Shown here one piece after another: positions 45,925-54,783 of a stretch of DNA of 64,000 nucleotides (its first letter is position 1; each line of letters begins with the position of its first letter). Where the stretch lies: the NCBI RefSeq assembly GCF_015223195.1, contig NZ_JADFUA010000001.1, forward strand, positions 763,858 through 827,857, written 5' to 3'. The stretch is from Chitinilyticum piscinae. GTDB taxonomy: Bacteria > Pseudomonadota > Gammaproteobacteria > Burkholderiales > Chitinibacteraceae. Under the pieces are notes generated by a model. That model was not told the origin of the DNA. It was given only the letters and a program-made list of their open reading frames with translations, and did no database searches. The position numbers and the translations under genes were made by a program.

Positions 45925-46587
45925 ATGGATCAGGCATTGAATATCCTGCTGGCCAAATTGCTGGCGCAACGCTTTATCCCGCGCAGCGACCCGCTGGCGC
46001 GGCGCGCGCTGGTCGACGAGACCTTCCGTGAAGGGCTTGAGCGCCGGCTGGACGACTGCGGCATGCAGTTGCTGGAGAACCCTTACGCGCAATACATCGC
46101 CATCGGCCTGAAGCCCGAAATGGAAGACTGGGTGTTCGGCGAGGGCGAGAACTGGCTGTCGAACAATATGGGCCTGCCGCGCGATGCGATTGCACTGCTG
46201 GTGGTGGTGTGGGCGCTGATTATCCTGCCCAAGCGCGAGCGCCAGATTGCGCGCGCGGCGCAGGTGGGCGATACGCAATCGGACCTGTTCGGCGCGGACA
46301 AGCCGATCACGCATGGGGAGGAAGTCTCCAGTGGTGTGCCGGAAGACGCGATCTACGCCGATTTCGGCAAGAAGCTCGGCGGCAAGGCGCGTTTTGCGAT
46401 GAACCTTGGGCAACTGGCCAAGCTGGGCTTTGTGGTTCGCCGCAACAAGATGATTTACGAGGGGCCCTTGCTTGATTTGATGCTTGATTACTCGAAGCTC
46501 GCACCACGCATCATCAATGGTGCCTTGGCCGAGGTGCTGCAATTGTCCGGAACGCAACTGGCGCTTGATACCGAGGGGGAGGACTGA
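45925..46587 (+). CDS. mksE: Condensin accessory subunit MksE
   Basis: The 220-residue protein has the two winged-helix layout expected of MukE/MksE/JetB: FREGLERRLDDCGMQLLENPYAQYI in the first part, and LGGKARFAMNLGQLAKLGFVVRR in the second. An acidic surface is visible at the C-terminus. It would dimerise with MksF to regulate the SMC ATPase. It lies between mksF and mksB, and the mksB ATG starts directly after its stop. Length is normal. Confidence 0.85.
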   Translation: MDQALNILLAKLLAQRFIPRSDPLARRALVDETFREGLERRLDDCGMQLLENPYAQYIAIGLKPEMEDWVFGEGENWLSNNMGLPRDAIALLVVVWALIILPKRERQIARAAQVGDTQSDLFGADKPITHGEEVSSGVPEDAIYADFGKKLGGKARFAMNLGQLAKLGFVVRRNKMIYEGPLLDLMLDYSKLAPRIINGALAEVLQLSGTQLALDTEGED

Positions 46588-46588
46588 G

Positions 46589-49390
46589 ATGTTCCAGATC
46601 CGCGAACTCGAAATGATCCACTGGGATTTCTGGCAGGCCATCAAGGTGCCGCTGGATTCGCAGATCGTCACCATCGTCGGCCCGAACGGCTCCGGCAAGA
46701 CCACGCTGCTCGATGCCTTGCGCACGCTGTTGGCGCTGAAGTGCTCGGGGCGGCGCGATTACAAGCGCTATGTGCGCAACAACCGTGCGCAGTACGCCTG
46801 GCTGCGCGGCGTGGTGAACAATCCGCAGCGCGCCGGTGGCGGGCTGTTTCCCTATCTGTTTTTCCCGGCCACCAGCGACGTGGTCACGCTGTTCTGCCGC
46901 ATCAAGAAGCAGGGCGGTGACTGGGTACGTCAGTACGCGATCGCCGAGGGCGACGTGCAGCTGGTCGACGGCGTGGAAAGCCAGCTCTCCTGGCTGGGCG
47001 TGAACGAATACCGCCGCCGCCTGGAAGCCGCCGGGCTCACGCCGGCGATTGCCGAGGTGCTGGCGCTGGAGCAGGGCGATACCGACAAGCTGTGCGAATA
47101 CTCGCCGAAAGCCTTGCTCGATCTGGTGTTCCAGGTGTTCGGCGACAAGCAGGTGCTCGATTACTACCAGGAAGCCAAACTGCGCCTGAAGGAAGCCGAA
47201 GATGAGCTGGGCAAGATGGAGCAGCAGCTCACCACGCTGGGGCTGGAAGCCGAACGCCTGCGGCTGCGCGCCAACAGCTTTGTCGAATGGCAGAGCCTGC
47301 ACGCCGACGTGATCCGGCTGGAGCAGGATGTGATTCCGGCGCTGCGCTACGTCGAGCAGTGGGACAGCCTGCGCGGCTACATCAACCAGTTCCGCGGCGC
47401 GCGCCGGTCCTTGCGCGAAAAGCAGAACGAGCTGGACGAGCTGGATCGGCAGTTCCACGCGCTGGATGCACTGCTCTCCAGCGCGCACGGTGGCGAGCAG
47501 GCCGCCAAGGCGCAATACGATGAGGCCTTCACGGCGTTCCAGGTTGCGCGCGATGTGGCGCGCGATACCGAAAAGCTGCTCAAGGAAGCGGAGCGCCTGC
47601 GCGCCCTGGCGGCCAGTGAACACGGCAGCGACGCCGTTGCACTCGCCGACCAGCTGGCGGCACTGAAGGAGCAGGAGTCCCAGCTCAAGCAGGCGCTGCG
47701 CGACATGAAGACCGAGCGCGAGCAATTGTCCGAAACCCAGTTCGCCCTGCAGCAGGGTCGTGCGCCGTCGCCGGATTTCGTGCGCAGTTTGCGCGCCGCG
47801 CTGGACGAGGCCGGCATCGGCCACCACATGCTGACCGAGCTGGTCGAGGTGCGCGATTCCAGCTGGCAGGAGGCCATCGAGGCGCTGCTGGCGCCGTACC
47901 GCCACATCGTGCTGCTCAGCCGTGACACGGACAAGCGCCGCGCGTGGGAAATCGGCCAGCAGCTGCGCTACCGCCACTTCATCGTCCCGGATGTCGAGCC
48001 TGCGCCGCGCGCCAATGCCGGCTCGGTGCTGGAAATCGTCGACTTCCGCGGCCCGGTGCCGGCCTGGCTGACCGGTCTGCTCAACCGCACGCAGCGCGTG
48101 CGCTCGGTCGAGGCTGGCGCGCATGTCGATGGCGACTGGATCACCCGCGAGGGATTCCACAAGGAGCGGCGCGGTGCGCGCGACATCAGCGTGCGCCCCG
48201 GCGACCATGCCTTCGGCGAAGCCGCACGCCTGTCGCGCCTGACCGCGACCAGCCGTCGTCTGAAAGAGCTGAACGAGGAAATCCTCGACGAAGAAACCCG
48301 CCTGCAGGGCATCGCCGGCGAAATCAGCACGCTGCAGAAGCAGCTGATGGGCATGCAGGCCGTGGTGCAGCTGGCCGCACGGCAGGAAGAATTCGCACTG
48401 GCCGCCGCGCGCTGGCCGGACGACGAGGCGCGAGCCCAGCAGGCCGGCGCGGCCTTCGCCGCCGCGCAGGCCGCGTGGGAAACCGCGCGCGCGCAGCAGG
48501 CCGACGAACGCGTGCAGCACGGCCGGCTGGCCGACCAGCGCGAACGGCTGGCGAAAGCGGTGGCGCAGCAGCTCGAACAACTGGCGCGCCAGCGTGACGA
48601 ACAGAGCCGGCTGATGCGCAATCTGCGCGCCGCCAAGAAGGAGCTGCCCGAGTCGCTGGCGAGCGCCAGTGCGTTGCGCGAGCTGAAGGACAAGTTCAAC
48701 AGCGTGCAGGCCGTGCGCTACCTGATCGAGCAGGAAAGGCAGCGGCTGGACGGCGGCGACTGGGAAACTGATCCCGCCATCCTCGCACGCCGTGACAAGC
48801 TGGCCAACGACTACGCGCTGCTGGAGCGCGACGCGCTGCAGCACCGGCAGGATGCCGAGCGCACCGGTCAGCTGACCGACGAAGCGCGCGGCGCCTACAT
48901 CAACAAGCTGCGCGCGACCGTGCGCGCCTATGGAAAGAATCTCGCCAAGCTCGGCGAACTCTCCGGTATCCATGTCGAAACCGAACTGCCGCATCTGGAC
49001 AACGACGACCTGACGCTGGCGCAGGCCGGCCTCACCGTGCGCTTCAACTTCGACCAGAAGGGCATGATGGGCCTGAACGACGGCGAGGCGTCCGGCGGCC
49101 AGCAGGTGATGAAGTCGTTGATCTTGTTGATTGGCCTGATGATGGACGAGAGCAATCCGTCCGGCTTCGTGTTCATCGACGAACCCTTTGCCCACCTCGA
49201 CATCTTCAACATCGACCGCGTGGGCGGCTTCCTGAAAGCCACCGAGGCGCAATACCTGATCACTACGCCGCTGACGCACAACACCAATGTCTACGGGCCT
49301 TCCGAGCTGACGCTGACCACGCGCAAGAAACAGCCGGGCGAAACCTGGGCGCCGGTGATCATGCAGACACGCCGGCGCGTGGCGGCGTGA
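46589..49390 (+). CDS. mksB: SMC-like condensin ATPase MksB
   Basis: The 933-residue SMC protein has Walker A GPNGSGKT at 31-38, two long coiled-coil arms rich in Glu/Arg/Gln, a hinge-like segment near 410-480, the signature EASGGQQ near 830 and Walker B GFVFIDEPFAHLD near 860. It is shorter than MukB and fits the MksB/JetC class. GGGGGAGGACTGAG before the ATG at 46589 decides the start. The next gene overlaps by four bases and encodes an NTF2-like protein, not a Toprim nuclease (JetD/MksG), so plasmid cleavage as in Wadjet is not expected from this operon as seen. Chromosome organisation is the likeliest role. Confidence 0.9.
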   Translation: MFQIRELEMIHWDFWQAIKVPLDSQIVTIVGPNGSGKTTLLDALRTLLALKCSGRRDYKRYVRNNRAQYAWLRGVVNNPQRAGGGLFPYLFFPATSDVVTLFCRIKKQGGDWVRQYAIAEGDVQLVDGVESQLSWLGVNEYRRRLEAAGLTPAIAEVLALEQGDTDKLCEYSPKALLDLVFQVFGDKQVLDYYQEAKLRLKEAEDELGKMEQQLTTLGLEAERLRLRANSFVEWQSLHADVIRLEQDVIPALRYVEQWDSLRGYINQFRGARRSLREKQNELDELDRQFHALDALLSSAHGGEQAAKAQYDEAFTAFQVARDVARDTEKLLKEAERLRALAASEHGSDAVALADQLAALKEQESQLKQALRDMKTEREQLSETQFALQQGRAPSPDFVRSLRAALDEAGIGHHMLTELVEVRDSSWQEAIEALLAPYRHIVLLSRDTDKRRAWEIGQQLRYRHFIVPDVEPAPRANAGSVLEIVDFRGPVPAWLTGLLNRTQRVRSVEAGAHVDGDWITREGFHKERRGARDISVRPGDHAFGEAARLSRLTATSRRLKELNEEILDEETRLQGIAGEISTLQKQLMGMQAVVQLAARQEEFALAAARWPDDEARAQQAGAAFAAAQAAWETARAQQADERVQHGRLADQRERLAKAVAQQLEQLARQRDEQSRLMRNLRAAKKELPESLASASALRELKDKFNSVQAVRYLIEQERQRLDGGDWETDPAILARRDKLANDYALLERDALQHRQDAERTGQLTDEARGAYINKLRATVRAYGKNLAKLGELSGIHVETELPHLDNDDLTLAQAGLTVRFNFDQKGMMGLNDGEASGGQQVMKSLILLIGLMMDESNPSGFVFIDEPFAHLDIFNIDRVGGFLKATEAQYLITTPLTHNTNVYGPSELTLTTRKKQPGETWAPVIMQTRRRVAA

Positions 49391-49782
49391 CGGTTCCGCA
49401 GGATCTGGCCGACTGGCTGGAAGAGTACAGCGCCGCCTTCAACGCGCTCGATGGCGATGCTGTCGCCGAGCTGTACGTCGAGCCCTGCCAGATCGTGCAG
49501 GGTGGGCGTGTCGCGCACTGGCCGGATCGCGCCGCAGTGGCGGCGAATATGCGTGCCTTGTGTGCGCAGTACCGCGGCCAGGGGTATCAGCAAGCGCATG
49601 CAGAAATCCGGCATTGCCGAATGCTGGGCGAGATGAATGCACTACTTGATGTGTTCTGGCGGGTCAGCCGCAGTGGTGAGCGATCGCCGTGGAATTTCTG
49701 CACGGCCTATCATTTGCTGAGAACGGCACAGGGCTGGCAGGTGCTGTTGTGTGTGGCTTACGAGGAAATGCCGCTGGGCTGA
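49387..49782 (+). CDS. SnoaL/NTF2-like protein coupled to mksB
   Basis: The 131-residue protein starts at a GTG overlapping the mksB stop as GTGA. The fold is NTF2/SnoaL-like: LEEYSAAFNALDGDAVAELY is the first helix pair, followed by strands ending FCTAYHLLRTAQGWQVLLCVAYEE. No catalytic residues were identified. The gene converges on and overlaps the GGDEF gene (49758) by 25 bases. Its physical coupling to a condensin operon is unusual; a functional link is inference. Confidence 0.8.
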   Translation: MTVPQDLADWLEEYSAAFNALDGDAVAELYVEPCQIVQGGRVAHWPDRAAVAANMRALCAQYRGQGYQQAHAEIRHCRMLGEMNALLDVFWRVSRSGERSPWNFCTAYHLLRTAQGWQVLLCVAYEEMPLG

Positions 49783-51551
49783 GTGTTTCCCCCGGGGGTA
49801 TAGGTCGCAAAGCGGCTTCTGCCGCCATTTTTGGCGCTATACATGGCTTCATCGGCGTGGCGGAGCAGCGTTGCGGCATCCCCGCCATCGCGCGGATAGA
49901 ATGCCATGCCGATGCTGCCGGAGATGCGCACGGCAACGCCCTCCAGCTCACAGGGTTCGGCCAGTGCCGCCAGGATTTTCTCCCCGGTCAGTTGCGCTTC
50001 GCCGCCCGGGCCCAGTTCATCAAGCAGCATGACAAATTCGTCGCCGCCCAAGCGGCTGATGGTATCGCTGCCGCGCAAGGTGCGTTCCAGGCGGCGTGCC
50101 ACTTCGATCAGCAGCAGATCGCCGATGCGGTGCCCCAACCCGTCATTGATGGCCTTGAAGTGATCCAGATCCAGAAAGGCAACGGCAAACTGCCCGCCAT
50201 TCCGCTCGCCTTGCTGGCAGGCATGCGTGATGCGGTCGGTGAACAGCAGTCGGTTGGGCAGCTGGGTCAGCGGATCGTGGTAGGCCAGATATTCGGCGCG
50301 CAGTTTCTCGCTCACATCCAGCAGTACCACCAGTATCCGCCCCGACGGATTGAACTCGTCGTGTTCGCAGGTGGCGGTCAGCAGTGCAGACACTTGCCCG
50401 CCCTGCTTGCGCTGCAGTCCCAGTACCAGCCCCTGGCTGCGCCCCTCCTGGGCGAGCTGAGGCAGCACCTGATTGCGAAAACGGCTGGCAGAGTCCTGAT
50501 CCATGAACTCCGTTGCCACCGTGCCGAGTACCTCGTGCTGTGCGTAACCCATGGTTTGCAGCCAGAGTTGGTTGACACTGCTGATGACGCCGGCCGCATC
50601 ACAGGAAAACAGCAGGGCAGGGGTCTGCTGATAGAGCGCACGGTAGCGCCGCTCGCTCAGTTGCAGTGCCAGACTCGCCGAGCGATTCATCTCCAGTGCG
50701 ACGGCCAGCAACAGTGGCGGCAGCAAGGTGGCCAGAATCGGCAGATAGAACAGCGCAGTCCCCCAGGAATACAGGGTCGGCGGGGGCGCCAGGGTTCCGA
50801 GGCTGATCAGCAGACAGATGGTAAAGGACACAAGCGCGTTGGCGATCAGTACGCCGGACAAGCCCAGCCGGTAGGCGATGTAAAAGAGTGGCAGGCTGGC
50901 ATAGATGAAGGGAAACGGCAGCAGCTGCATCGCCAGTACCGTAACGGCGATGGCCAGCAGCAGGTGTGCCAGCAGTTCAAGCCGGGCAACGCTGCGCAGG
51001 TAGTTGGATAAACCCTGATTCGTGATCCAGACCGCTAGAGGGAGTAGCGAAACGCCGCCGATCATGCTGCCTTCGAGCCAGTGCAGCAGTAGGTGCAACG
51101 ATAGCGGAATACCGCCTGAGCCCAGCAGGATGGCGGTGAGGGCCGTGCCCAGGAGCACAGGCAGGCAGACGCCCAGCCAGATCAGGCGGATGGTGTTGCG
51201 CAGGCTGAAGAAAAAACCCGAACTTAGCCCGGTGCGTCGCAGCAGCCACGCGCCAGCCAGCATCTCGCCGAGATTGCCGGGAATAAAGCGCATGGCCTGT
51301 ATGACATCCGTACCACCCAGCAGATTCGCCAGCAGGATTGCTCCGGCCAGCCAGGCCACCGGCCAGCCCCAGAACCGGTAGGGCAGCCGGCTCAGTGTGG
51401 CAATCCCGACCGCATTGGCAAACCAGATGATGGCAATTCCGCCTGCCCGGAATAGCCAGATGGAGAGCATGGCCAGCAACAGATACGCCAGTGCCATGGT
51501 GATATTGGCGTATAGGGACAGCCGTGCCGTGTGGTGAGCGCGCTCGTTCAT
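49758..51551 (-). CDS. Membrane diguanylate cyclase (MASE1-like/PAS/GGDEF)
   Basis: The 597-residue protein has an N-terminal membrane domain of about eight helices (10-300) resembling MASE1, then a PAS domain (about 315-420: RYRALYQQTPALLFSCDAAG), and a GGDEF domain with GGDEF at 502-506. An RGSD inhibitory site sits five residues before it, so feedback-controlled c-di-GMP synthesis is expected. The start overlaps the stop of the upstream periplasmic binding-protein gene by four bases, which suggests a paired sensor. Confidence 0.92.
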   Translation of the reverse strand: MNERAHHTARLSLYANITMALAYLLLAMLSIWLFRAGGIAIIWFANAVGIATLSRLPYRFWGWPVAWLAGAILLANLLGGTDVIQAMRFIPGNLGEMLAGAWLLRRTGLSSGFFFSLRNTIRLIWLGVCLPVLLGTALTAILLGSGGIPLSLHLLLHWLEGSMIGGVSLLPLAVWITNQGLSNYLRSVARLELLAHLLLAIAVTVLAMQLLPFPFIYASLPLFYIAYRLGLSGVLIANALVSFTICLLISLGTLAPPPTLYSWGTALFYLPILATLLPPLLLAVALEMNRSASLALQLSERRYRALYQQTPALLFSCDAAGVISSVNQLWLQTMGYAQHEVLGTVATEFMDQDSASRFRNQVLPQLAQEGRSQGLVLGLQRKQGGQVSALLTATCEHDEFNPSGRILVVLLDVSEKLRAEYLAYHDPLTQLPNRLLFTDRITHACQQGERNGGQFAVAFLDLDHFKAINDGLGHRIGDLLLIEVARRLERTLRGSDTISRLGGDEFVMLLDELGPGGEAQLTGEKILAALAEPCELEGVAVRISGSIGMAFYPRDGGDAATLLRHADEAMYSAKNGGRSRFATYTPGGNTQPSGISS

Positions 51552-52414
51552 GAACGCCCCCGGCGGCGGAAATGCTGGCGTAGTAGCAGCACGATCGCGC
51601 CCGCGAGCAAGCCGAGCCCTGCCCCCGTCAGGATCTGGCGCTGCATGTTTTGCGCAGGTGCACCGGAGCGGCTCAGCCAGCGTGCCAGAATGGCTTGCCG
51701 GCGGGTATCGTCAAATTGCCGCAGCGCCCGGTCAAGGCGTTCGCCGATATCCGGGCGGGAGAGCGGATAGGCAAAGCTGAGCTGGTAGTCAAAGCCAATC
51801 TGCTGAGCTACCCGCCAGTCACGATAGGCAATGGTGTCGCCGGTAAAGATGGCGCTGGCCAGATCAATGACTACACCACGGACTTTTCCTTCTTGCAGTA
51901 GCCGCATGCCTGCACGGTCATCGCTGACAGCTTGCCACTGCACGGCCGGATAGCGTTCCCGGACAAATGCTTCCACGGCGTAGCCTCTGCCGACTGCGAC
52001 GGGTTGCCGGGCCAGTTTGTCCAGGGTACTGCTGGTCTGCTCCGGCATGAGCAGCACGGCGGGGATGCTTACATACGGACGGGTAAAACCGAGAAAGCGG
52101 GCGCGCTCCGGTGTCGGGCGCAGCGACGAGATCAGGTCGACCTGCCCGGCTTCGGCGCGCTGCAGAATGGTATCCAGTGGCGCTGGGGGCTGCAGCTCCA
52201 GTTCCAGTTCGGCATCGGGCAAGAGGGCGAGCAGCAATTCATAGGAAAGCCCCTGAACTTGCCCGCTTTCGCTGGCATAAATGAAGGGGCCGTAGTTCTG
52301 TTCCGGAGCGAAGCGCACCCGCAAGCGTTCCGCGGCCGTGGCAGAGGCCGCCAGTGCAACAAGCAGCAGGCCGCACAGCCATAAGCCGGCGCCAGGATAC
52401 GGGACGGGTTTCAT
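51548..52414 (-). CDS. Membrane-anchored periplasmic binding-protein-type sensor (SBP_bac_3)
   Basis: The 288-residue product has a signal peptide (about 1-27), an extracellular solute-binding family 3 domain (RLRVRFAPEQNYGPFIYASESGQVQGLSYELLLALL and the typical DLISSLRPTPERARFLGFT) and a C-terminal membrane helix (about 258-278) with a basic end. No kinase or GGDEF domain follows within the same protein. The stop overlaps the start of the GGDEF protein by four bases, so ligand sensing could be passed to it. The position of the membrane helix matches family 3 sensors truncated before their output domain. Confidence 0.85.
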   Translation of the reverse strand: MKPVPYPGAGLWLCGLLLVALAASATAAERLRVRFAPEQNYGPFIYASESGQVQGLSYELLLALLPDAELELELQPPAPLDTILQRAEAGQVDLISSLRPTPERARFLGFTRPYVSIPAVLLMPEQTSSTLDKLARQPVAVGRGYAVEAFVRERYPAVQWQAVSDDRAGMRLLQEGKVRGVVIDLASAIFTGDTIAYRDWRVAQQIGFDYQLSFAYPLSRPDIGERLDRALRQFDDTRRQAILARWLSRSGAPAQNMQRQILTGAGLGLLAGAIVLLLRQHFRRRGRS

Positions 52415-52580
52415 CCCCCTACTCTAGGTGCTCAGCGGCGGATTGAAAGTGGTGGATGGCTGGTGCTGGCAGGATTCCGACTGACGGTTGTGGAAAGGTC
52501 TGTATGGTCGGTGTAAGCACTGCCGCCAGGGTCTGGATGTGTTAGGGTGCGCAGCATCAGTGCTCATTCTGGGGTTAGCC

Positions 52581-54035
52581 ATGCTGGATCTTGCCGATGC
52601 TACTTTGTTGCAGACGTCTTGCCGTATCGGTTCCAGGCGAATCATGGCGAGCGATGCACTGGGCATCCCGGTTCGTAATCCGGCTACTGGCGCCTGCATT
52701 GCCAGTGTTCCCCGGCTTGGGGCTGCAGCGACCAGGGATGCCGTCGTGGCTGCCGAGGTGGCTCTGCCGGATTGGCGCGCCCGTTCGGCCAAGCAGCGTT
52801 CCGTGCTATTGCACCGCTGGTATGAGCTGGTGATCGCCACGCAGGAAGATCTGGCGCGCATACTCACCGCCGAACAGGGCAAGCCACTGGCGGAGGCGCG
52901 TGGCGAGATTGCCTACGCGGCCAGTTTCATCGAATGGTTTGCCGAAGAGGGCAAACGGCTCGATGGACAGGTGCTGCAGCATCCACAGCCGGACCAGCGC
53001 ATTCTGGTATTGCGCCAGCCGGTCGGGGTCACGGCAGCCATCACGCCCTGGAATTTTCCGGCGGCGATGATCACCCGCAAGGTCGCGCCCGCACTGGCTG
53101 CTGGGTGCACCATGGTGCTCAAGCCCGCCAGCCAGACACCGCTGACCGCGCTGGCGCTGGCCGAGCTGGCTAGCCGTGCCGGTATCCCCGACGGAGTGCT
53201 GAATGTGGTAACCGGCAGTGCCGCCGAAATCGGTGACGAACTGGCGAATAACCCGGTTGTGCGCAAGCTCAGCTTCACGGGCAGCACCGCAGTAGGCCGG
53301 ACACTGATGGCGAAGTGCGCTGGAACCATCAAGAAGCTGTCGCTGGAGTTGGGCGGCAATGCTCCTTTTATCGTTTTCGACGACGCCGATCTGGATGCCG
53401 CGGTCGCCGGGCTCATGCAAGCCAAGTTCCGCAATGCCGGGCAGACCTGCGTCTGCGCCAACCGCATCTATGTGCAGGATGCCGTCTACGAGCGCTTTGC
53501 GGAAGAGCTGGCTCGTGCCATGCAGGCGCTGCAGCTGGGTAACGGGATGGACGCTGGTATAACGCAGGGACCGCTGATCGATGAGGCTGCGGTGCGAAAG
53601 GTGGAAGAGCACATCGCCGATGCACTGGCTCAGGGCGCGCAGTTGCGGGTAGGGGGGCAGCGGCACGCGCTGGGAGGTACGTTTTTCCAGCCGACACTGC
53701 TGACCGGGGTGAATGCGGGCATGCTGATTGCCCGCGAGGAGACCTTCGGCCCGGTTGCGCCCTTGTTCCGCTTCCAGGATGAAACGGAAGTCATCCGGCA
53801 GGCCAATGCCAGCGAATTCGGCCTTGCCGCGTATTTTTACAGCCGCGATTTCGCGCGCATATTCCGGGTGGCGGAAGCGCTGGAAAGTGGCATGGTCGGC
53901 GTCAATACCGGGCTGATTTCCAATGAGGTCGGACCGTTTGGCGGCATCAAGCAGTCAGGTCTCGGGCGGGAGGGATCGCGTTTCGGCATCGATGAGTACG
54001 TCGAGTTGAAATACCTCTGTCTGGGTGGTTTGTAA
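52581..54035 (+). CDS. gabD: Succinate-semialdehyde dehydrogenase (NADP+)
   Basis: The 484-residue aldehyde dehydrogenase matches E. coli GabD closely: LTAEQGKPLAEARGEIAYAAS, ITPWNFPAAMITRK, SLELGGNAPFIVFDDADLD and the catalytic Cys in FRNAGQTCVCANR. It oxidises succinate semialdehyde from GABA or lysine breakdown. The ATG at 52581 follows GGGGTTAGCC; an in-frame ATG at 52488 would add a Cys-rich segment unlike the family. No gabT is adjacent. Length is within two residues of E. coli GabD. Confidence 0.95.
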   Translation: MLDLADATLLQTSCRIGSRRIMASDALGIPVRNPATGACIASVPRLGAAATRDAVVAAEVALPDWRARSAKQRSVLLHRWYELVIATQEDLARILTAEQGKPLAEARGEIAYAASFIEWFAEEGKRLDGQVLQHPQPDQRILVLRQPVGVTAAITPWNFPAAMITRKVAPALAAGCTMVLKPASQTPLTALALAELASRAGIPDGVLNVVTGSAAEIGDELANNPVVRKLSFTGSTAVGRTLMAKCAGTIKKLSLELGGNAPFIVFDDADLDAAVAGLMQAKFRNAGQTCVCANRIYVQDAVYERFAEELARAMQALQLGNGMDAGITQGPLIDEAAVRKVEEHIADALAQGAQLRVGGQRHALGGTFFQPTLLTGVNAGMLIAREETFGPVAPLFRFQDETEVIRQANASEFGLAAYFYSRDFARIFRVAEALESGMVGVNTGLISNEVGPFGGIKQSGLGREGSRFGIDEYVELKYLCLGGL

Positions 54036-54078
54036 TGCAGCTTCCGAATTCCGGGGTAGTAATTCGATTTTAGGGTAT

Positions 54079-54555
54079 ATGCGTAGGGGCGTCTCTTTGC
54101 AAGGTCTATGGTTAAATACATTCCAGTGTATGTGGGTGGCGTTGGGGATGCTCATGGCTCAGGGCGTGGGCGCTGCCTGCAAACTGAGTGATCTGCCGTC
54201 CGATGATACGGTGTCGACGCAAGCCGGTCCGCTTGGCCTAGAGGGGCGCGATGGGGATGCGCAGAATCCGTCCTGGCTGGGGCCGGTTCGTGCAGGCCGA
54301 TGCGAGTTGAGCCCGCCGCTGTTCAGCGGGCCGCTGGCGCTGGGGAACGGACGTTATCTGTTTCTGGTGTCCTATTCCGGCAGCCAGCAGCGCGTGGAGG
54401 TGTATGACCTGCTCCATTGCCGGCTGCATGATCGCAGCGCGGTGCTCTACGGCAAGGCGCAACGGCTTGGTGCGCGGTATGTCTTCAGCGGCACAGCCGA
54501 AGGACGCCAGAGCTTGCGCATCGACGCGCACTGCCGTTTGCTGCGCGAGCAATGA
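54079..54555 (+). CDS. Secreted protein of unknown function
   Basis: The protein of about 158 residues has an N-terminal signal-like segment (hydrophobic core in MWVALGMLMAQGVGAA, with Cys next to it) and a mature part of about 125 residues rich in Gly, Leu and Arg with five cysteines in total. No family is recognised. TTAGGG stands just before the ATG at 54079. An ATG at 54130 would still leave a signal peptide, and an ATG at 54025 overlaps gabD. It is followed by a hairpin that mainly serves the opposite strand. Confidence 0.55.
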   Translation: MRRGVSLQGLWLNTFQCMWVALGMLMAQGVGAACKLSDLPSDDTVSTQAGPLGLEGRDGDAQNPSWLGPVRAGRCELSPPLFSGPLALGNGRYLFLVSYSGSQQRVEVYDLLHCRLHDRSAVLYGKAQRLGARYVFSGTAEGRQSLRIDAHCRLLREQ

Positions 54556-54558
54556 AAA

Positions 54559-54580
54559 CGGGCCACCCGAAGGTGGCCCG
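54559..54580 (-). terminator. Terminator for the hpf transcript (minus strand)
   Basis: CGGGCCACC/GGTGGCCCG around a 4-base loop is followed on the minus strand by TTTTC. It lies 22 bases after the small 40-codon ORF, which therefore sits inside the hpf transcript. Confidence 0.75.
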
Positions 54581-54601
54581 CAGTCTGGAAGGGCTGGCAC
54601 T

Positions 54602-54724
54602 CTAGCGCCGGTGGATCTGCACGGCCCGGGCTCTCTGCCCGCGGTAGTATTTATCGAAACGATAAAACGCATAGAGTAAGGAGATGGCTCCGGCTAGTTC
54701 GAGTACCAGGTTGAACGTCGACAA
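54602..54724 (-). CDS. Small 40-residue membrane protein with TTG start
   Basis: This is a short ORF that standard length cut-offs miss. The minus strand carries a perfect AGGAGG (54736-54731), six bases before a TTG at 54724. It then reads 40 codons: a hydrophobic helix (STFNLVLELAGAISLLYAFY), a basic end (RFDKYYRGQRARAVQIHRR) and a TAG stop. It lies 59 bases after the hpf stop and 22 bases before a terminator. The ideal ribosome site, one helix and a positively charged end all support a real small inner membrane protein. I do not recognise the family. Confidence 0.6.
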   Translation of the reverse strand: MSTFNLVLELAGAISLLYAFYRFDKYYRGQRARAVQIHRR

Positions 54725-54783
54725 ATAAAGCCTCCTTGGTGTTACGGTTCGGTGATGCGCAGCGCTCCGGCCGCGCGGCATGC

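Noticed and set aside
46514-49279. Open frame of 921 codons on the minus strand
   Set aside because: It is antisense to the SMC gene, which has all ATPase motifs; the reverse reading has no family features and reflects codon bias of the coiled coils.
44664-49782. Wadjet plasmid-defence system
   Set aside because: The order of the three condensin genes fits, but there is no Toprim nuclease gene (JetD/MksG) on either side, so the call is Mks-type only.
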